DNA of 63,568 nucleotides from a bacterium (lineage in GTDB: Bacteria; Planctomycetota; Planctomycetia; Pirellulales; Pirellulaceae), in the NCBI GenBank assembly GCA_030430075.1, contig JAUIGN010000051.1:1-63568 (forward strand), read 5' to 3'. The position numbers and the translations under genes were made by a program. Below the pieces are notes generated by a model. It saw only the letters and a program-made list of their open reading frames with translations. It did no database searches and had not been told where the DNA came from. Numbering within the stretch: position 1 is the stretch's first letter; every line of letters begins with the position of its first letter. Shown piece by piece: positions 9,441 to 20,762 of this stretch.

Positions 9441-10562
9441 ATGCAGTTGGCGAGTTCATGTGGCATACCAGGCCGTTCCGTGGCGCGCTGCCTGCACCGC
9501 GGGCCGACCATCGGTTTATGCGCAATGCTTCTTGTGGGTTGCCACGTGTTGGTCGGTGCCGCCGCGGAACCGTCCGATGTGATCGGCAAGTGGAAGATTC
9601 GTATCGACGGGGGGGGCGAAATCTACACCGCGTACGCCACCGTTAAGCTGGACGCCAACACGTTGACCGGAAGCTATGAAACCGAGGGGCGGCGCCGGCG
9701 TCTGGAGAGCGTGGAATTGTCCGGCGACATATTGACCCTCGTGGTCAACACCCAGCGGTTTTCCCGGCCGGTCGTCGCGACCTTCTCAGGCGATCTCAAT
9801 GGCGACTCGATCAGTGGCGAAGTGGACATGGATTCCGGATCCCGATCCCGCTCGTACGACTTTACCGCGACGCGGATCAGCAAGCCGTCGTCGGCCACGA
9901 CCAGTCAGCCGGCTGCCCAGGTGTCGGGGCCCGGATCGCCGCCGCCGCCGCCGATGCGAAGCTCGCAACAGCCCACTCAGGGGACCGTTTCGTTTCGGTT
10001 TGGTGTCGAGGGCTACGAGAAGACTGTCGACACCGAGATCTGGGCGATTGCTCCCAGCAAGTCGTTGCTTCGGCAAGGCACCATGACGACGGATGGTAAT
10101 AACGGCGGTGGGGAGAGTCAGGTGTTGTTGCGTTTCGGCGACATCCTGGGGGACCGGTCTGGTCAGATTCCCCGAGACGCTCGGATCGTTTCCGCGACGC
10201 TGACGGTCGTGGCGTTTGATCCGGGAACAACCTGCTATCTGCACCGCTTGTTGATCCCTTGGACACCTGCCGTCACTTGGGACGGCGTCGCCAATGGGGT
10301 GAGCGTTGACAACATCGAGGCGAGCAAGGTGCGCGACGGCTTTACGTTCGGCGAAATCAACATGGACAAGCAGTTGGTCGAGTTCAACGTTTCCAGCACG
10401 GTTCAGCGTTGGGCCGACGGCGACCAGAACTACGGATGGGTGTTTGTAAATACGGGTGGAAACGGCTGGGATTTCTACTCCTCGGATTGGATTGAAGTCG
10501 AGCACCGTCCCATGTTGGAAGTTACCTACGAGCAACGTTCGATCGAGGAGCCTGCCCAATGA
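9441..10562 (+). CDS. Secreted or lipid-anchored protein with DNRLRE/CBM96-type domain
   Basis: I chose the ATG at 9441 (373 residues), with GGGGAG about ten bases upstream. The N-terminus has a hydrophobic segment containing LVGC, a possible lipobox, followed by an alternative signal-peptidase site after GAAA. Residues about 45-150 form a small beta domain (VIGKWKIRIDGGGEIY, ATFSGDLNGDSISGEV). A linker rich in Pro and Ser follows. Residues about 180-373 match the DNRLRE/CBM96 type of module found on carbohydrate-active and surface proteins (SLLRQGTMTTDGNNGGGESQ, RWADGDQNYGWVFVN, IEVEHRPMLEVTY). The stop overlaps the next gene's start by four bases (ATGA), so it opens the second export operon. 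A carbohydrate-binding role is inferred from the module only. Confidence 0.75.
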   Translation: MQLASSCGIPGRSVARCLHRGPTIGLCAMLLVGCHVLVGAAAEPSDVIGKWKIRIDGGGEIYTAYATVKLDANTLTGSYETEGRRRRLESVELSGDILTLVVNTQRFSRPVVATFSGDLNGDSISGEVDMDSGSRSRSYDFTATRISKPSSATTSQPAAQVSGPGSPPPPPMRSSQQPTQGTVSFRFGVEGYEKTVDTEIWAIAPSKSLLRQGTMTTDGNNGGGESQVLLRFGDILGDRSGQIPRDARIVSATLTVVAFDPGTTCYLHRLLIPWTPAVTWDGVANGVSVDNIEASKVRDGFTFGEINMDKQLVEFNVSSTVQRWADGDQNYGWVFVNTGGNGWDFYSSDWIEVEHRPMLEVTYEQRSIEEPAQ

Positions 10563-11869
10563 AGACCCGACCACCGTTCTCATGTCCCGGCCCCAGAACA
10601 CGCTTTGGACGACGAGGGTTTCTGCAGGCGGGGGCCCTTGCCGGCCTGGGCCTGACGCTCGGCGATGCCTTGCGTAGCGACGCCCGGGCGGCCTCACCGC
10701 ATCCGTGTGATTCGGTGATCCAGATTTACCTTCCCGGGGGGATTGCTCACCAGGAGTTGGTCGACCCGAAGCCAGCCGCGCCGGCCGAGTATCGGGGCGA
10801 GATGGACTCCATTGAGACCTCCGTGGCGGGGCTGCGCGTCAACGAGTTGATGGTCGACACGGCGAAAGTCGTTGATCGTCTTGCCGTCATTCGCTCGATG
10901 ACGCACACGGAGGCCGCCCACGAGCGCGGCACGCACAACATGATCACCGGCTATCGACCCAGCCCGGCGATCATCTATCCGAGTATGGGGAGCCTGGTTT
11001 CCCATGAATTGGGGCCGCGGAATGAGATGCCGCCCTATGTGTGCGTGCCCAATTTGACGAGTCCTTACTCGGGGAGCGGGTACCTGAGTTCTGCATTCGG
11101 CCCCTTCACGCTCGGCGGCGACCCGGCCAGGCGCAGCTTCAAGGTTCGGGATCTTTCCTTGCCCGAAGGTGTCGATGCCGCGCGGTTCAACCGCCGCAAG
11201 AAGACGTTGGCACTGGTCGATCGGAATTTCAAGCAGACTGAGGATTCCGACGGCATCACCGCCATGGACGCGTTCTATGAGCGAGCGTATTCCGTGTTGG
11301 CTTCACCCACCGCCGTAGCTGCCTTCAACATCCGCGCCGAGTCGGATGCGGTCCGCGACGAATATGGGCGAAACTCCGCTGGAGCCGGCATGCTCATGGC
11401 GCGGCGGCTGATAGAAGCTGGTGTGAGATTCGTATCGATGTCGTACGGCTCCTGGGATACGCACACCTACCACTTCCGCACCACCCTGCGGCAGCTCCCA
11501 CCGTTTGACCAGGCGTTCGCCGCCCTGATCCGAGACCTGGACGACCGCGGCATGTTGGAGAGAACGATGGTGATCGTGTGCTCTGAGTTCGGGCGTACGC
11601 CGATGGTCAACGCTGGCGCCGGTCGTGACCACTGGCCGCGCGTCTTCAGTACGATTCTCGCCGGGGGCGGCCTGCAGCGAGGTGTCGTTTACGGTGAGTC
11701 GGATGCCATCGCCGCGGAACCGCGCAGGGATGCCGTCTCGCCGGAAGATCTCGCCTGCACGGTCTACCGTCAACTGGGAATCACACCAACCAAGGAACTG
11801 ATGGCGCCGGGCAACCGGCCGTTGGAAATCGTCGAGGGCGGTACCCCGATCGCGGGTGTCCTTGCCTGA
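10559..11869 (+). CDS. DUF1501 family Tat-exported protein
   Basis: The 436-residue product has a Tat-like signal (RFGRRGFLQAGALAGLGLT) and the usual DUF1501 blocks: SVIQIYLPGGIAHQELVDPK, the AEYRGEMDSIETSVAG stretch, VIRSMTHTEAAHERGTHNM, VIVCSEFGRTPMVN and GRDHWPRVFSTILAGGGLQ. Its early part resembles the protein at the left edge of the window (DPKPAAPAEYRGEM versus KPDAPAEYRGMY) more than the DUF1501 at 5472-6851. The start overlaps the DNRLRE gene by four bases; the PPC gene follows after 161 bases. The protein probably works outside the cytoplasmic membrane together with the neighbouring PPC and DUF1549/1553 proteins. The biochemical reaction of the family is not established. Confidence 0.9.
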   Translation: MKTRPPFSCPGPRTRFGRRGFLQAGALAGLGLTLGDALRSDARAASPHPCDSVIQIYLPGGIAHQELVDPKPAAPAEYRGEMDSIETSVAGLRVNELMVDTAKVVDRLAVIRSMTHTEAAHERGTHNMITGYRPSPAIIYPSMGSLVSHELGPRNEMPPYVCVPNLTSPYSGSGYLSSAFGPFTLGGDPARRSFKVRDLSLPEGVDAARFNRRKKTLALVDRNFKQTEDSDGITAMDAFYERAYSVLASPTAVAAFNIRAESDAVRDEYGRNSAGAGMLMARRLIEAGVRFVSMSYGSWDTHTYHFRTTLRQLPPFDQAFAALIRDLDDRGMLERTMVIVCSEFGRTPMVNAGAGRDHWPRVFSTILAGGGLQRGVVYGESDAIAAEPRRDAVSPEDLACTVYRQLGITPTKELMAPGNRPLEIVEGGTPIAGVLA

Positions 11870-12018
11870 TTCCTGGCGACGGCGGCGTGCACTGTCCGCG
11901 TCAACCCTTCGATCGGTGGCCGGCGATGTGAGCGGCCGGCTTTCGAAGGTTGTTGGTTACAAGCCCGCCGCAATCGAAACTGCCTCAATCAAAACTGGGC
12001 CGTACCGGGCAACCTGAT

Positions 12019-12024
12019 AAGGAG
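12019..12024 (+). promoter_or_regulatory. Ribosome binding site selecting a GTG start
   Basis: AAGGAG lies six bases before GTG at 12031 and decides that start over an upstream in-frame ATG at 11950 that has no ribosome binding site. Confidence 0.75.
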
Positions 12025-12030
12025 TTTACC

Positions 12031-14454
12031 GTGAGGAAATCACGCCCCGCTGTCTTTTCCGCGGCGGCCGCAGCTGGTTGCCTGCTGCTTGCTGCGTCGG
12101 GATGGGCGCAAAGCCCGCGCCTGGATCGGCTGGAACAAGCGGGAGGACGGCCTGGTGCGTCGATGACGGTTCGCTGTTTCGGCGAGCGTCTCGACAACGT
12201 CCGGGACGTGCTCTTCTACCGGGAAGGGCTCGAGGTACGCGCGATCTCGGCAGACGATGAATCGACGGTGGATATCGAGCTGTTGATTTCTCCGGCTTGC
12301 CAGCTCGGCGAGCATCCGTTGCGATTGGTCGGGCCAAATGGCATCTCGGCGCTGCGAACCATTCAGATCGGACCGTATGCGGCTGTGTCGGAAGCGGAGC
12401 CGAACAACGGCACCGATGTCGCTCAGCCAATCACCTTGGGAACCACCGTTGCGGGACTCGTCGACGAAGGAGATATCGATTGCTTTCGAGTGTCCCTCAA
12501 GCAAGGCGAACGGCTGTCGGCTGAGGTTGTGGGACTGCGACTCGGCGGCTTTCTGTTTGATGCCTGGTTGGGCGTCGTTGATCCAAACGGCGAGTTAATC
12601 GCCAGCAGTGACGACACGGCGCTGCTGCGGCAAGATCCGCTCATCTCGATCGTCGCGCCGCGCTGCGGCGACTACACGGTTCAGGTTCGCGAGGCGGCTT
12701 ACGGCGGTGATCTCGATTCGCGATACCTGCTGCACGTCGGTGGATATCCGCGACCGACAATCGCCTATCCAGCCGGCGGTCCGGCGGGCGAGACGCTCGA
12801 AACCGTCTTGCTTGGTGACGGCGGCGGACCGATCCCGGCAAGCATCGCAATGGACGCCGACAAGAATTCGATCATCGAGTACATCCCGGGTGGTCCCACC
12901 GACCCCGCGCCTTCGCCCATCCGATTGCGCGTGAGTGACGCCGCCAACGTGCTGGAAGCGGAGCCGAATGATCTCCCTGCTACCGCAACGGCGACGGACA
13001 TCCGCCTACCGGTCGCCTTCAACGGCGTACTCGAGGAGTCGGGGGATCGCGATCACTTCCGCTTCGCGGCGCGGGCCGGCGATCGGTTCGATGTTGAAGT
13101 CTTTGCCGCCCGGATTGGCTCGCCCGTCGATTCGGTCGTCGCGATCCATGGTCCCGGCGGCGAGGAGATCATCAGCAATGATGATGGACAAGGACAAGAC
13201 AGCGCCTTCCGCTTCACGGCCCCGGTCGACGGCGAGTACACACTCAGTATCACCGATCATTTGCGGCGCGGCGGGCGTGAGCACGTCTATCGCATCGAGT
13301 TCATCGAGATTGTGCCCTCGCTTGAACTGACCGCGCCGATCATGTCGTTTCGCCGTCCACAGCAACGTCAGGCTGTGCAGCTTCCACGGAGGGGGCGGTT
13401 TGCCATGATGGTGAGCGCGCGACGCTTCAATTTCAGCGGGCCGATCTCGCTCGCCGTCGATTCCCTGCCCGTGGGCGTCACAGCCGAGTTCATCCCGATC
13501 GAACCGCATACGCATTTGGGGTGTATCGTGTTCGAGGCGGACGAGGACGCGCCGACCGGCGCGACGTTGATCGATATTCGGGGGTCTGCCGAGACCGAGC
13601 GGGGTACGGTCCACGATTCTCTGAAGCAGCATTTAGGCCTCGTCTTCGGGCCGCCCCGGCGAACCGCCTATCACTCGGTGGAGCTGGAGGGGATGCCGGT
13701 CGTGGTGACCGAAACGGCCAATTTTCAATTGGACGTGCAGCAGCCGACTTCGCCTCTCGTGCAGGATGGCCGACTCGATCTGCTCGTCAAGGCCGAACGC
13801 CGGGCCGGTTTTGAAGGCGAGATCTCGCTGTCATTGCCCCTGCTGCCACCCTGGCTGGAGGCTCCCGAGGGGGGCGTTCGCGTGCCATCGGGAGCCAGCG
13901 AGGTTGTCTTTCCGCTGTTCGCCAAGGAAAACGCGGAACGACGGTCCTGGGACGTCGTGATGATGGGGCAAGCTGCGGTCGACGGCGTGGATGACTTTGC
14001 CTTTTCTGCACCGTTCCAGGTCGCGGTGGAGGCGCCGTTCGTCAGCCTGGCGCTCCAGCCGGCGACCGGTGAGCTCGGCGAGACCGCCCGCGTTGAGGGC
14101 AAAATTCAATGGCAGCGAGAAATCCAGGGTGCCGCGACGGCCCGCTTGCTTGGCCTGCCAAAACAATCCGACGCGCCCCAGATCACGATTGCCGCGGGCG
14201 ACGGCCAGCTTGCCTTTCCTGTCCGCGTTGGTCGCGATGCCATCGCCGCCATTCACAACACGCTTTACGTCGAGTTTTCCGTCGAGCGGGACGGCGAGCC
14301 AATCACGCATTTCCTGGGCCGCGACGGAGTTTTGGAACTCATCGAGCCAGGTGCCGCGGCCAGCGCAAAGCTGAGTCGATTAGAGATCCTGCGGCGGCAA
14401 GCCAACCGGGAAAGTTCACCAACGCGGTCTGAGACGGTTCAATCGACTGATTGA
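12031..14454 (+). CDS. Secreted protein with two pre-peptidase C-terminal (PPC) domains
   Basis: The GTG at 12031 gives 807 residues and an immediate signal peptide (hydrophobic AAAAAGCLLLAASGWA). PPC module 1 (about residues 120-235) shows EAEPNNGTDVAQPI, GDIDCFRVSLKQGERLSAEV and CGDYTVQVREAAYGG. PPC module 2 (about 305-430) shows EAEPNDLPATA, GDRDHFRFAARAGDRFDVEV and VDGEYTLSITDHLRRGG. The C-terminal half is beta-sandwich-like with no catalytic signature. It is the paralogue of the protein at 2992-5460 and, as there, sits immediately before a DUF1549/1553 gene (18-base gap) and after a DUF1501 gene. An extracytoplasmic scaffold or binding subunit is the likeliest role; the ligand is unknown. 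Confidence 0.88.
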   Translation: MRKSRPAVFSAAAAAGCLLLAASGWAQSPRLDRLEQAGGRPGASMTVRCFGERLDNVRDVLFYREGLEVRAISADDESTVDIELLISPACQLGEHPLRLVGPNGISALRTIQIGPYAAVSEAEPNNGTDVAQPITLGTTVAGLVDEGDIDCFRVSLKQGERLSAEVVGLRLGGFLFDAWLGVVDPNGELIASSDDTALLRQDPLISIVAPRCGDYTVQVREAAYGGDLDSRYLLHVGGYPRPTIAYPAGGPAGETLETVLLGDGGGPIPASIAMDADKNSIIEYIPGGPTDPAPSPIRLRVSDAANVLEAEPNDLPATATATDIRLPVAFNGVLEESGDRDHFRFAARAGDRFDVEVFAARIGSPVDSVVAIHGPGGEEIISNDDGQGQDSAFRFTAPVDGEYTLSITDHLRRGGREHVYRIEFIEIVPSLELTAPIMSFRRPQQRQAVQLPRRGRFAMMVSARRFNFSGPISLAVDSLPVGVTAEFIPIEPHTHLGCIVFEADEDAPTGATLIDIRGSAETERGTVHDSLKQHLGLVFGPPRRTAYHSVELEGMPVVVTETANFQLDVQQPTSPLVQDGRLDLLVKAERRAGFEGEISLSLPLLPPWLEAPEGGVRVPSGASEVVFPLFAKENAERRSWDVVMMGQAAVDGVDDFAFSAPFQVAVEAPFVSLALQPATGELGETARVEGKIQWQREIQGAATARLLGLPKQSDAPQITIAAGDGQLAFPVRVGRDAIAAIHNTLYVEFSVERDGEPITHFLGRDGVLELIEPGAAASAKLSRLEILRRQANRESSPTRSETVQSTD

Positions 14455-14472
14455 TCGAGGAGTCGACAATTC

Positions 14473-16908
<2,436 letters not shown>

Positions 16909-17044
16909 CGAGTCGGTGCCTCGGAACGATAGCGAGCAAACCCGGATGAATCATGAACGAAAAATCTTTCCGTGCGAATCGCTGTTTCGGAACCGTCGGC
17001 GAACGCCCAGCGGCTGATCGATCATCCAGGAAAACGCTCGCAAC

Positions 17045-19303
17045 ATGTCCATCCGCTCCCCTTGGTCACAACGCTCGAGTCGAACCATGTACGTGAATTC
17101 TCGCACCGCCGCCATCGCCTTCCAGCTGCTCGCGATCCTTGGTTGCACGACCGCGGCGACGGCGATCGAGCCCGTCTCGTATCAGGCGGAGATTCGCCAA
17201 CTGTTCAGGCAGCATTGTGCCGGTTGTCACAACACGAATCGTTCGCGGGGCGGCCTGGATCTTTCCTCGTATGCCGGCGCGATCCAAGGTTCTTCTTCCG
17301 GCAAGGTGCTCGTTGCGGGTGACCCCAGCGACAGCATTCTTTTTCTGTGCCTGACGCACGAGGAAGAACCCGCCATGCCACCGGGAAAAGACCGGCTTGA
17401 AGACACGTTGATCGAGAGGGTGAAGGCTTGGATTGCCTTGGGGATGCCGGAGACCAGTGAGCAGGCCCTGGCCGCCGCCGCCGAGTTCACGGAAGACCCG
17501 TCGACGTCCGCGTCCGCGGAACCGGCGTCCGCGGAGATCGCATCGTCCGTAGCGAAGGACGCGACGTCCGCCAGCTCGATGCATGACGTACCCGGCAAAC
17601 TGGTGGCGACTCCCGTGTTTCGGGGCAACCGGGCCACGCCTGTGACGGCCCTGGCCGTTTCGCCTGATGGAAAGACGGCGGCGGTTGGCGGACAACTGCA
17701 AGTGTTGATCTACGATCTGCCCTCCAGGTCCTTGACGGGCGTGCTGCCGTTCCCAGAGGGAGAGGCGTTTGTGCTGCGGTTCCGTGGTGACGGAGCAAGG
17801 CTGCTTGCCGGCGGCGGCGTGCACGCCGAGTCCGGGAAAGTGGTGATTTGGGACATGGGGTCCGGCCGCAGGGTTCGTGAATTGGGCGACGAGTTCGATG
17901 TGGTGCTCGCCGCGGATCTCAGCCCGCGGGGCGATGCCGTCCTGCTGGGTGGACCTGAGCGGATCGTCAAACTGGTCGATGTCGCCAGCAGTCGGGTGCG
18001 GGCCACGCTGAAGAAACACACCGATTGGGTCTTGGCGGCTTCGTTCAGCCCCGAAGGGCTGTTGTGCGCAACCGCGGATCGCGCCGGCAACCTCTACGCC
18101 TGGGAAACGCCGACCGGCGCCGATCTATTCACCTTGCGCGGTCACCGGGGCGCCGTGACGTCGATCAACTGGTCGCCCGACAGCAATTTCTGCATCTCGG
18201 GGGGGCAGGACGGGACGATTCGTGTTTGGGACATGCACACCGGCAAACAGGTGCGGCAATGGGCCGCGCACGAAGACGGCGTCCTCTCGCTCGACGTCAC
18301 AAGTGATGGCACGATCAACTCGGTGGGGCGAGACAACACCATCAAGCAATGGCGTCTCGACGGTAAGATCCTGCGCACGACCGCGTTGCCTGAGCTGCCG
18401 TTACTGGTTGCCTCCCTGGACGCTGAGCGGAAGCTCGTTGGAGATTGGTCAGGCCAGATTGAAATCTGGGATCTCCGGCAACAGGCATCATTGGCGGCAC
18501 TGGAACCTCCGGCCGACCTGGTAACCGCCGACATCTCGGCCATTGTGCAGGTGTTCCATCCCCCGTCTGCCCCGGCGCCGATCGCCCCGGCGCCGCTACC
18601 TGCGGAAACTGGCGCAGGAACCGCGGGCGACGTTGCCACCGCCCGGGGTTCGGATGTCGGCAATCGAGTTGCGGGAGGGGCTGAGTTGGCGCCCCTGGCT
18701 GGGGCGATCGCTCAGTTGCAGGCGGCCGAGGAGAAGCTTCGTCAGGCGCGGGCTGCGGTCGTCTCCGCGCAGCGAGCTCTAGCGCCTGCCGCGAACCCGC
18801 CGATCCGTGGCGCGAAACCGTCGATTCAACGCGAAGAGCTCGCAGCAGCGTGGGCGTCGCTGCCGGCACGACGGGCTCGCGTGGCGACGCTGGAGTCGCT
18901 GGTCAAGGCGTTCGAGGAGGCGGAACGACTCGTGGAGTCGGCCTCCGGCGAGACGGTTAAGGATGGCCGCTCGGTCGAGATTGACGTCTTGAATTCCGTC
19001 TCGTTGGAAAAGGCTCGGGCAGCATTGGCCGAGGCGAAAAGCGAACAAGCATCGTCAGAGTCGACGTTGCGCGAGGCGTACTCGCGAGCGATGGCCAGGG
19101 CCGGCGGAGACGGGCCGGACCGAGCCGCCGCCTCCGCCAGGAGCGAACTGGTAGTCGCGCTTGAACGACTGGACGAGGCGCTCGGCGCTTGGACAGCCGC
19201 CTCGGCCCGGTTGGCGGCCATTGGCGGTGGCGGGGCCAACGAAGCGGGAAACGTGCCTGGAGCCAGGACGTCAGAGGTTGATGTTTCGACTTCCGGAGAT
19301 TGA
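17045..19303 (+). CDS. Planctomycete cytochrome c plus WD40 propeller protein with helical tail
   Basis: Up to 752 residues; an ATG at 17087 (residue 15) would give a cleaner signal peptide and cannot be excluded. A planctomycete cytochrome c-type domain follows, with CAGCH at residues 58-62 and PAMPPGKDRL as the probable distal ligand region. Residues about 190-500 hold WD40 blades, such as VTALAVSPDGKTAAVGG, LAASFSPEGLLCATADRAG, VTSINWSPDSNFCISGGQDG and LSLDVTSDGTINSVGRDN. After a Pro/Ala-rich linker, residues about 560-740 are an Ala/Glu/Arg-rich helical, probably coiled-coil, tail. This arrangement suggests a periplasmic electron-transfer module on a protein-interaction scaffold. It lies 136 bases after the DUF1549/1553 gene in the same direction. 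Confidence 0.85.
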   Translation: MSIRSPWSQRSSRTMYVNSRTAAIAFQLLAILGCTTAATAIEPVSYQAEIRQLFRQHCAGCHNTNRSRGGLDLSSYAGAIQGSSSGKVLVAGDPSDSILFLCLTHEEEPAMPPGKDRLEDTLIERVKAWIALGMPETSEQALAAAAEFTEDPSTSASAEPASAEIASSVAKDATSASSMHDVPGKLVATPVFRGNRATPVTALAVSPDGKTAAVGGQLQVLIYDLPSRSLTGVLPFPEGEAFVLRFRGDGARLLAGGGVHAESGKVVIWDMGSGRRVRELGDEFDVVLAADLSPRGDAVLLGGPERIVKLVDVASSRVRATLKKHTDWVLAASFSPEGLLCATADRAGNLYAWETPTGADLFTLRGHRGAVTSINWSPDSNFCISGGQDGTIRVWDMHTGKQVRQWAAHEDGVLSLDVTSDGTINSVGRDNTIKQWRLDGKILRTTALPELPLLVASLDAERKLVGDWSGQIEIWDLRQQASLAALEPPADLVTADISAIVQVFHPPSAPAPIAPAPLPAETGAGTAGDVATARGSDVGNRVAGGAELAPLAGAIAQLQAAEEKLRQARAAVVSAQRALAPAANPPIRGAKPSIQREELAAAWASLPARRARVATLESLVKAFEEAERLVESASGETVKDGRSVEIDVLNSVSLEKARAALAEAKSEQASSESTLREAYSRAMARAGGDGPDRAAASARSELVVALERLDEALGAWTAASARLAAIGGGGANEAGNVPGARTSEVDVSTSGD

Positions 19304-19378
19304 GTCTTGCGGCTCGTCATCGCAATCGATTCGTCCTCGATTGGCGGTCGCAAGAAACCCTGCCGAACGAATATTTCT

Positions 19379-19383
19379 GAGGA
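19379..19383 (+). promoter_or_regulatory. Ribosome binding site supporting the GTG start at 19391
   Basis: GAGGA seven bases before the GTG at 19391; no comparable site precedes the longer frame starting at 19307. Confidence 0.55.
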
Positions 19384-19390
19384 CCATCTG

Positions 19391-20656
19391 GTGATTCGCT
19401 CGAGAGACAATTGCCTGGGCCTGCATACGCTGGTCCTGGACCCGGGCCCGCATGAGCTGGTCCTGCTGGTGATGTTGATGCTCGTTCCTGCCGTGCATGC
19501 TGAGCCTTGGCCGATGTGGCGCGGCGGCGCAGGCAACGGCATCAGCGATGAGAAACATGCGCCGCTGCATTGGACCGCGACGGAGGGCATCGCCTGGAAA
19601 ACGCGAATTGCTGGTACCGGCTATTCTTCTCCAATTGTCTGGGGCGACGCGATCTTCCTGACGTCGGCGGATCTCGAAGCGAAAGCGCGGCTGCTCTTCT
19701 GCGTGGATCGGGAATCGGGACGAATCCGCTGGCAGCGGGTGGTCGTTGTCGCAGACATCGAGCGCATGCATCGGCTAAACTCGCCGGCATCGGGTACACC
19801 CGCGACCGACGGCGAGCGAGTTTACACGGTCTTTCAGGCCGGCAATCAACTGCTTGTGGCGGCCTACGATTTTTCCGGCCAACTCATCTGGAAGCAGTCG
19901 CCGGGCGCGTTTGAGTCACGACACGGATTCAACTCGTCACTGGTGATCTATCGCGACTCGCTGTTGCTCAGCGGCATGCAAGATGGGCCGGACGCGTTCA
20001 TCGCACGGCTGGATTGCGAGTCGGGAAAGACGATCTGGAAGTCGCCCATCGACGATCCGGTCCGCTCGTTTTCCACGCCGTTGGCAATCGAGACACCTGA
20101 CGGCGAATTGGTCACGCTCTCGGGAGCCAACCGTACGTTCGCGTTCCGACCCGACAACGGTCAACGTGTCTGGGTCACACCAGGGCCCGCCGAAAAGACG
20201 GTCAGTTCGTTGCTCTACGGTAACGGGCTGTTGTACGTGGCCGGCGGTCGCGACCACCAGTTGTTGGCGATTCGCCCGCTGGCGGAGCGCCCGGGGCAAG
20301 CCCCGGAAGTGGCCTGGAAAGCGAGCAAAGGTATCCCGTACGTACCGTCCCCGTTGCTCTATGGCGACGCACTGCACGTAATGTCTGACGAGGGCGTCTG
20401 CACACAATTTGACCCCCTCAACGGCAAGGTGCTACTACAACGCCGCCTAACGTCAAAGTTTAGCGGTTCGCCGATTGGCGTTGGCGGGTTGGTCTATCTA
20501 ACCGAAGATTCGGGGCGAACCACGATCATCAACGCCCATGACCCGTTCGAGATTGTTACGACCAACGATCTAGGTGAGCCCGTGTTTGCGTCGCTCGCGG
20601 TATCCAAGGGAAGACTGTTCATCCGCGGCGAAGAGCACTTGTACTGCATTCGATGA
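19391..20656 (+). CDS. PQQ-like beta-propeller (quinoprotein-type) secreted protein
   Basis: The frame extends upstream to 19307. The GTG at 19391 is preceded seven bases upstream by GAGGA and leads into a signal segment LVLLVMLMLVPAVHA, so I prefer it (421 residues). The mature part starts EPWPMWRGGAGNG, the typical opening of planctomycete PQQ-like propellers (WPQWRGP-type). It continues with blades such as GYSSPIVWGDAIFL, RESGRIRWQRV, DCESGKTIWKSP, ERVYTVFQAGNQLLVAAYD and LNGKVLLQRRL. Members resemble BamB and quinoprotein dehydrogenases but usually lack proven PQQ binding, so this is a fold-level call. It follows the cytochrome/WD40 gene and precedes a second propeller gene. Confidence 0.82.
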   Translation: MIRSRDNCLGLHTLVLDPGPHELVLLVMLMLVPAVHAEPWPMWRGGAGNGISDEKHAPLHWTATEGIAWKTRIAGTGYSSPIVWGDAIFLTSADLEAKARLLFCVDRESGRIRWQRVVVVADIERMHRLNSPASGTPATDGERVYTVFQAGNQLLVAAYDFSGQLIWKQSPGAFESRHGFNSSLVIYRDSLLLSGMQDGPDAFIARLDCESGKTIWKSPIDDPVRSFSTPLAIETPDGELVTLSGANRTFAFRPDNGQRVWVTPGPAEKTVSSLLYGNGLLYVAGGRDHQLLAIRPLAERPGQAPEVAWKASKGIPYVPSPLLYGDALHVMSDEGVCTQFDPLNGKVLLQRRLTSKFSGSPIGVGGLVYLTEDSGRTTIINAHDPFEIVTTNDLGEPVFASLAVSKGRLFIRGEEHLYCIR

Positions 20657-20749
20657 GCCCCGCGGCGCAGCTGTTGTCGCGTCACCCTCTTCGCCTACCC
20701 TCATGTTGTGAGCGGACAAGACACGGGACATTTGCCGACCGACAAGCAC

Positions 20750-20755
20750 AAGGAG
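20750..20755 (+). promoter_or_regulatory. Ribosome binding site for the GTG start at 20763
   Basis: AAGGAG with a 7-base spacer before the GTG at 20763, which opens directly into a signal peptide. Confidence 0.75.
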
Positions 20756-20762
20756 AATCGTC

